Origin: Rhizobium lentis
Lineage (GTDB): Bacteria; Pseudomonadota; Alphaproteobacteria; Rhizobiales; Rhizobiaceae
Direction: 5' to 3'
DNA: 64,000 bases
Assembly: GCF_014200175.1 (NCBI RefSeq)
Contig: NZ_JACHBD010000016.1
Location: 1 to 64,000 of the forward strand
Shown here one piece after another: positions 63,387 through 64,000 of the stretch. Under the pieces are notes generated by a model. It was not told the origin of the DNA. It saw nothing but the letters and a program-made list of their open reading frames with translations, and did no database searches. The position numbers and the translations under genes were made by a program. The first letter of the stretch is position 1. Each line of letters opens with the position of its first letter.

Positions 63387-64000
63387 ATGACAGACAGCAT
63401 CGCTGGCAAGACTATCGTAATCACGGGCGCCTCGAGCGGCATGGGTGCCGCAGCCGCCCGGTATCTCGCAACCAAGGGCGCCAACGTAGTCCTTGGAGCG
63501 CGCCGCTCCGATCGGATCGACGCCCTAGCCGCCGAACTCAACGAAGCCTGCCACAAGGCCACTGCTGTAGCCACCGACGTGACGAGGCAAGAGGACCTGC
63601 AAAAGTTGATCGACGCGGCCGTCGAGACCTACGGACGGGTCGACGTGCTCATCAACAATGCGGGCGTCATGCCGCTTTCGCCCATGGATCGTTTGAAGGT
63701 GGACGAATGGGACCAGATGATCGACGTCAACGTCAAAGGCGTCCTCTACGGCATCGCCGCAGCGCTCCCCCATATGAGGGAGCAGAGGTCGGGCCACATC
63801 ATCAACGTGTCCTCAGTGGCCGGCCACAAGCTCTTCGGCGGCTCGGCCGTCTACTCGGCCACCAAGTTCGCAGTGAGGGCATTGTCGGAGGGGCTGCGGC
63901 AGGAGATGGCGCCTTACAACATCCGCACGACGATCATCTCGCCCGGAGCCGTCAAGACGGAGCTGCTGGACCATATCAGCGAGAAGGACGTGCAGCAGGC
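63387..64000 (+). CDS. Short-chain dehydrogenase/reductase, truncated by the window end
   Basis: At least 204 codons of a classical [23 protein letters not shown] at the N terminus, [34 protein letters not shown] and the catalytic [20 protein letters not shown]. The reading frame is still open at 64000, so the 3' end lies outside. CAGGAG precedes the ATG at 63387. It follows the TAT hydrolase by 84 bases and may belong to the same operon. Confidence 0.88.
   Translation, partial: MTDSIAGKTIVITGASSGMGAAAARYLATKGANVVLGARRSDRIDALAAELNEACHKATAVATDVTRQEDLQKLIDAAVETYGRVDVLINNAGVMPLSPMDRLKVDEWDQMIDVNVKGVLYGIAAALPHMREQRSGHIINVSSVAGHKLFGGSAVYSATKFAVRALSEGLRQEMAPYNIRTTIISPGAVKTELLDHISEKDVQQ

Overview
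The window is high-GC DNA with rhizobial gene content, most likely a replicon of Rhizobium (R. leguminosarum/R. etli group). The indicators are a betI-betB-betA choline-to-glycine-betaine cluster, cysH-cysD-cysN behind an Rrf2 regulator, several small proteins that look Rhizobiales-specific, and dispersed two-palindrome intergenic elements of the RIME type. This assignment is inference from gene content; no rRNA or tRNA gene was seen.

Layout. 0.2-4.6 kb: a doubtful small membrane ORF, a quinone oxidoreductase, an EAL-CBS-GGDEF c-di-GMP protein, an orphan ParD-like antitoxin and an HdeD-like membrane protein. 4.7-8.7 kb: betI, betB and betA with a clear BetI-type operator; betC is absent. 8.8-13.4 kb: a VOC protein, a DUF6644/DUF6152 pair, a ClC chloride channel gene split by a frameshift, and a divergent LysR/SDR pair. 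13.5-17.7 kb: Rrf2 regulator and cysHDN. 17.9-28.8 kb: a hypothetical protein, an SDR, secreted and redoxin proteins, a class A penicillin-binding protein, LysR/quinone reductase, NmrA/LysR, and a LacI regulator. 29.4-40.8 kb: DegP protease, many small stress or envelope proteins (DUF3606-like, YidB-like, KTSC, DUF3618/YqjE/'nutrient-deprivation' operon), an IS3 remnant fused to a broken DUF1515 gene, a secreted dienelactone hydrolase and a sialidase-like protein. 41.1-45.9 kb: two consecutive ArsR-SRPBCC modules with a GFA protein and a GST, a membrane alpha/beta hydrolase, an ABM monooxygenase and an EutQ-like cupin. 45.95-47.65 kb: nine tandem copies of the RIME-like element, ending in a duplicated, decayed 3' end of a GST gene. 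47.7-57.4 kb: VOC, LysR/DJ-1, DUF1857, LysR/NmrA, ArsR/SDR, small proteins, a SAM methyltransferase and a GlxA-type regulator. 57.4-58.3 kb: a LysR remnant and, on the minus strand, a four-hairpin small RNA with anti-Shine-Dalgarno loops (alpha-r14/NfeR1/'cuckoo' type). 58.3-64 kb: PHB-depolymerase-like esterase, LysR, then MFS transporter, cyclophilin-like protein, TAT-exported hydrolase and an SDR cut by the window end.

The bet genes make the osmoprotectant glycine betaine and the cys genes make sulfide from sulfate. Much of the rest is a patchwork of small redox/detoxification modules in which one LysR or ArsR regulator sits beside one oxidoreductase, hydrolase or SRPBCC protein, often with a visible inverted-repeat operator between them. 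The most notable non-coding items are the small RNA at about 57.88-58.04 kb and the nine-copy repeat array at about 46-47.6 kb.
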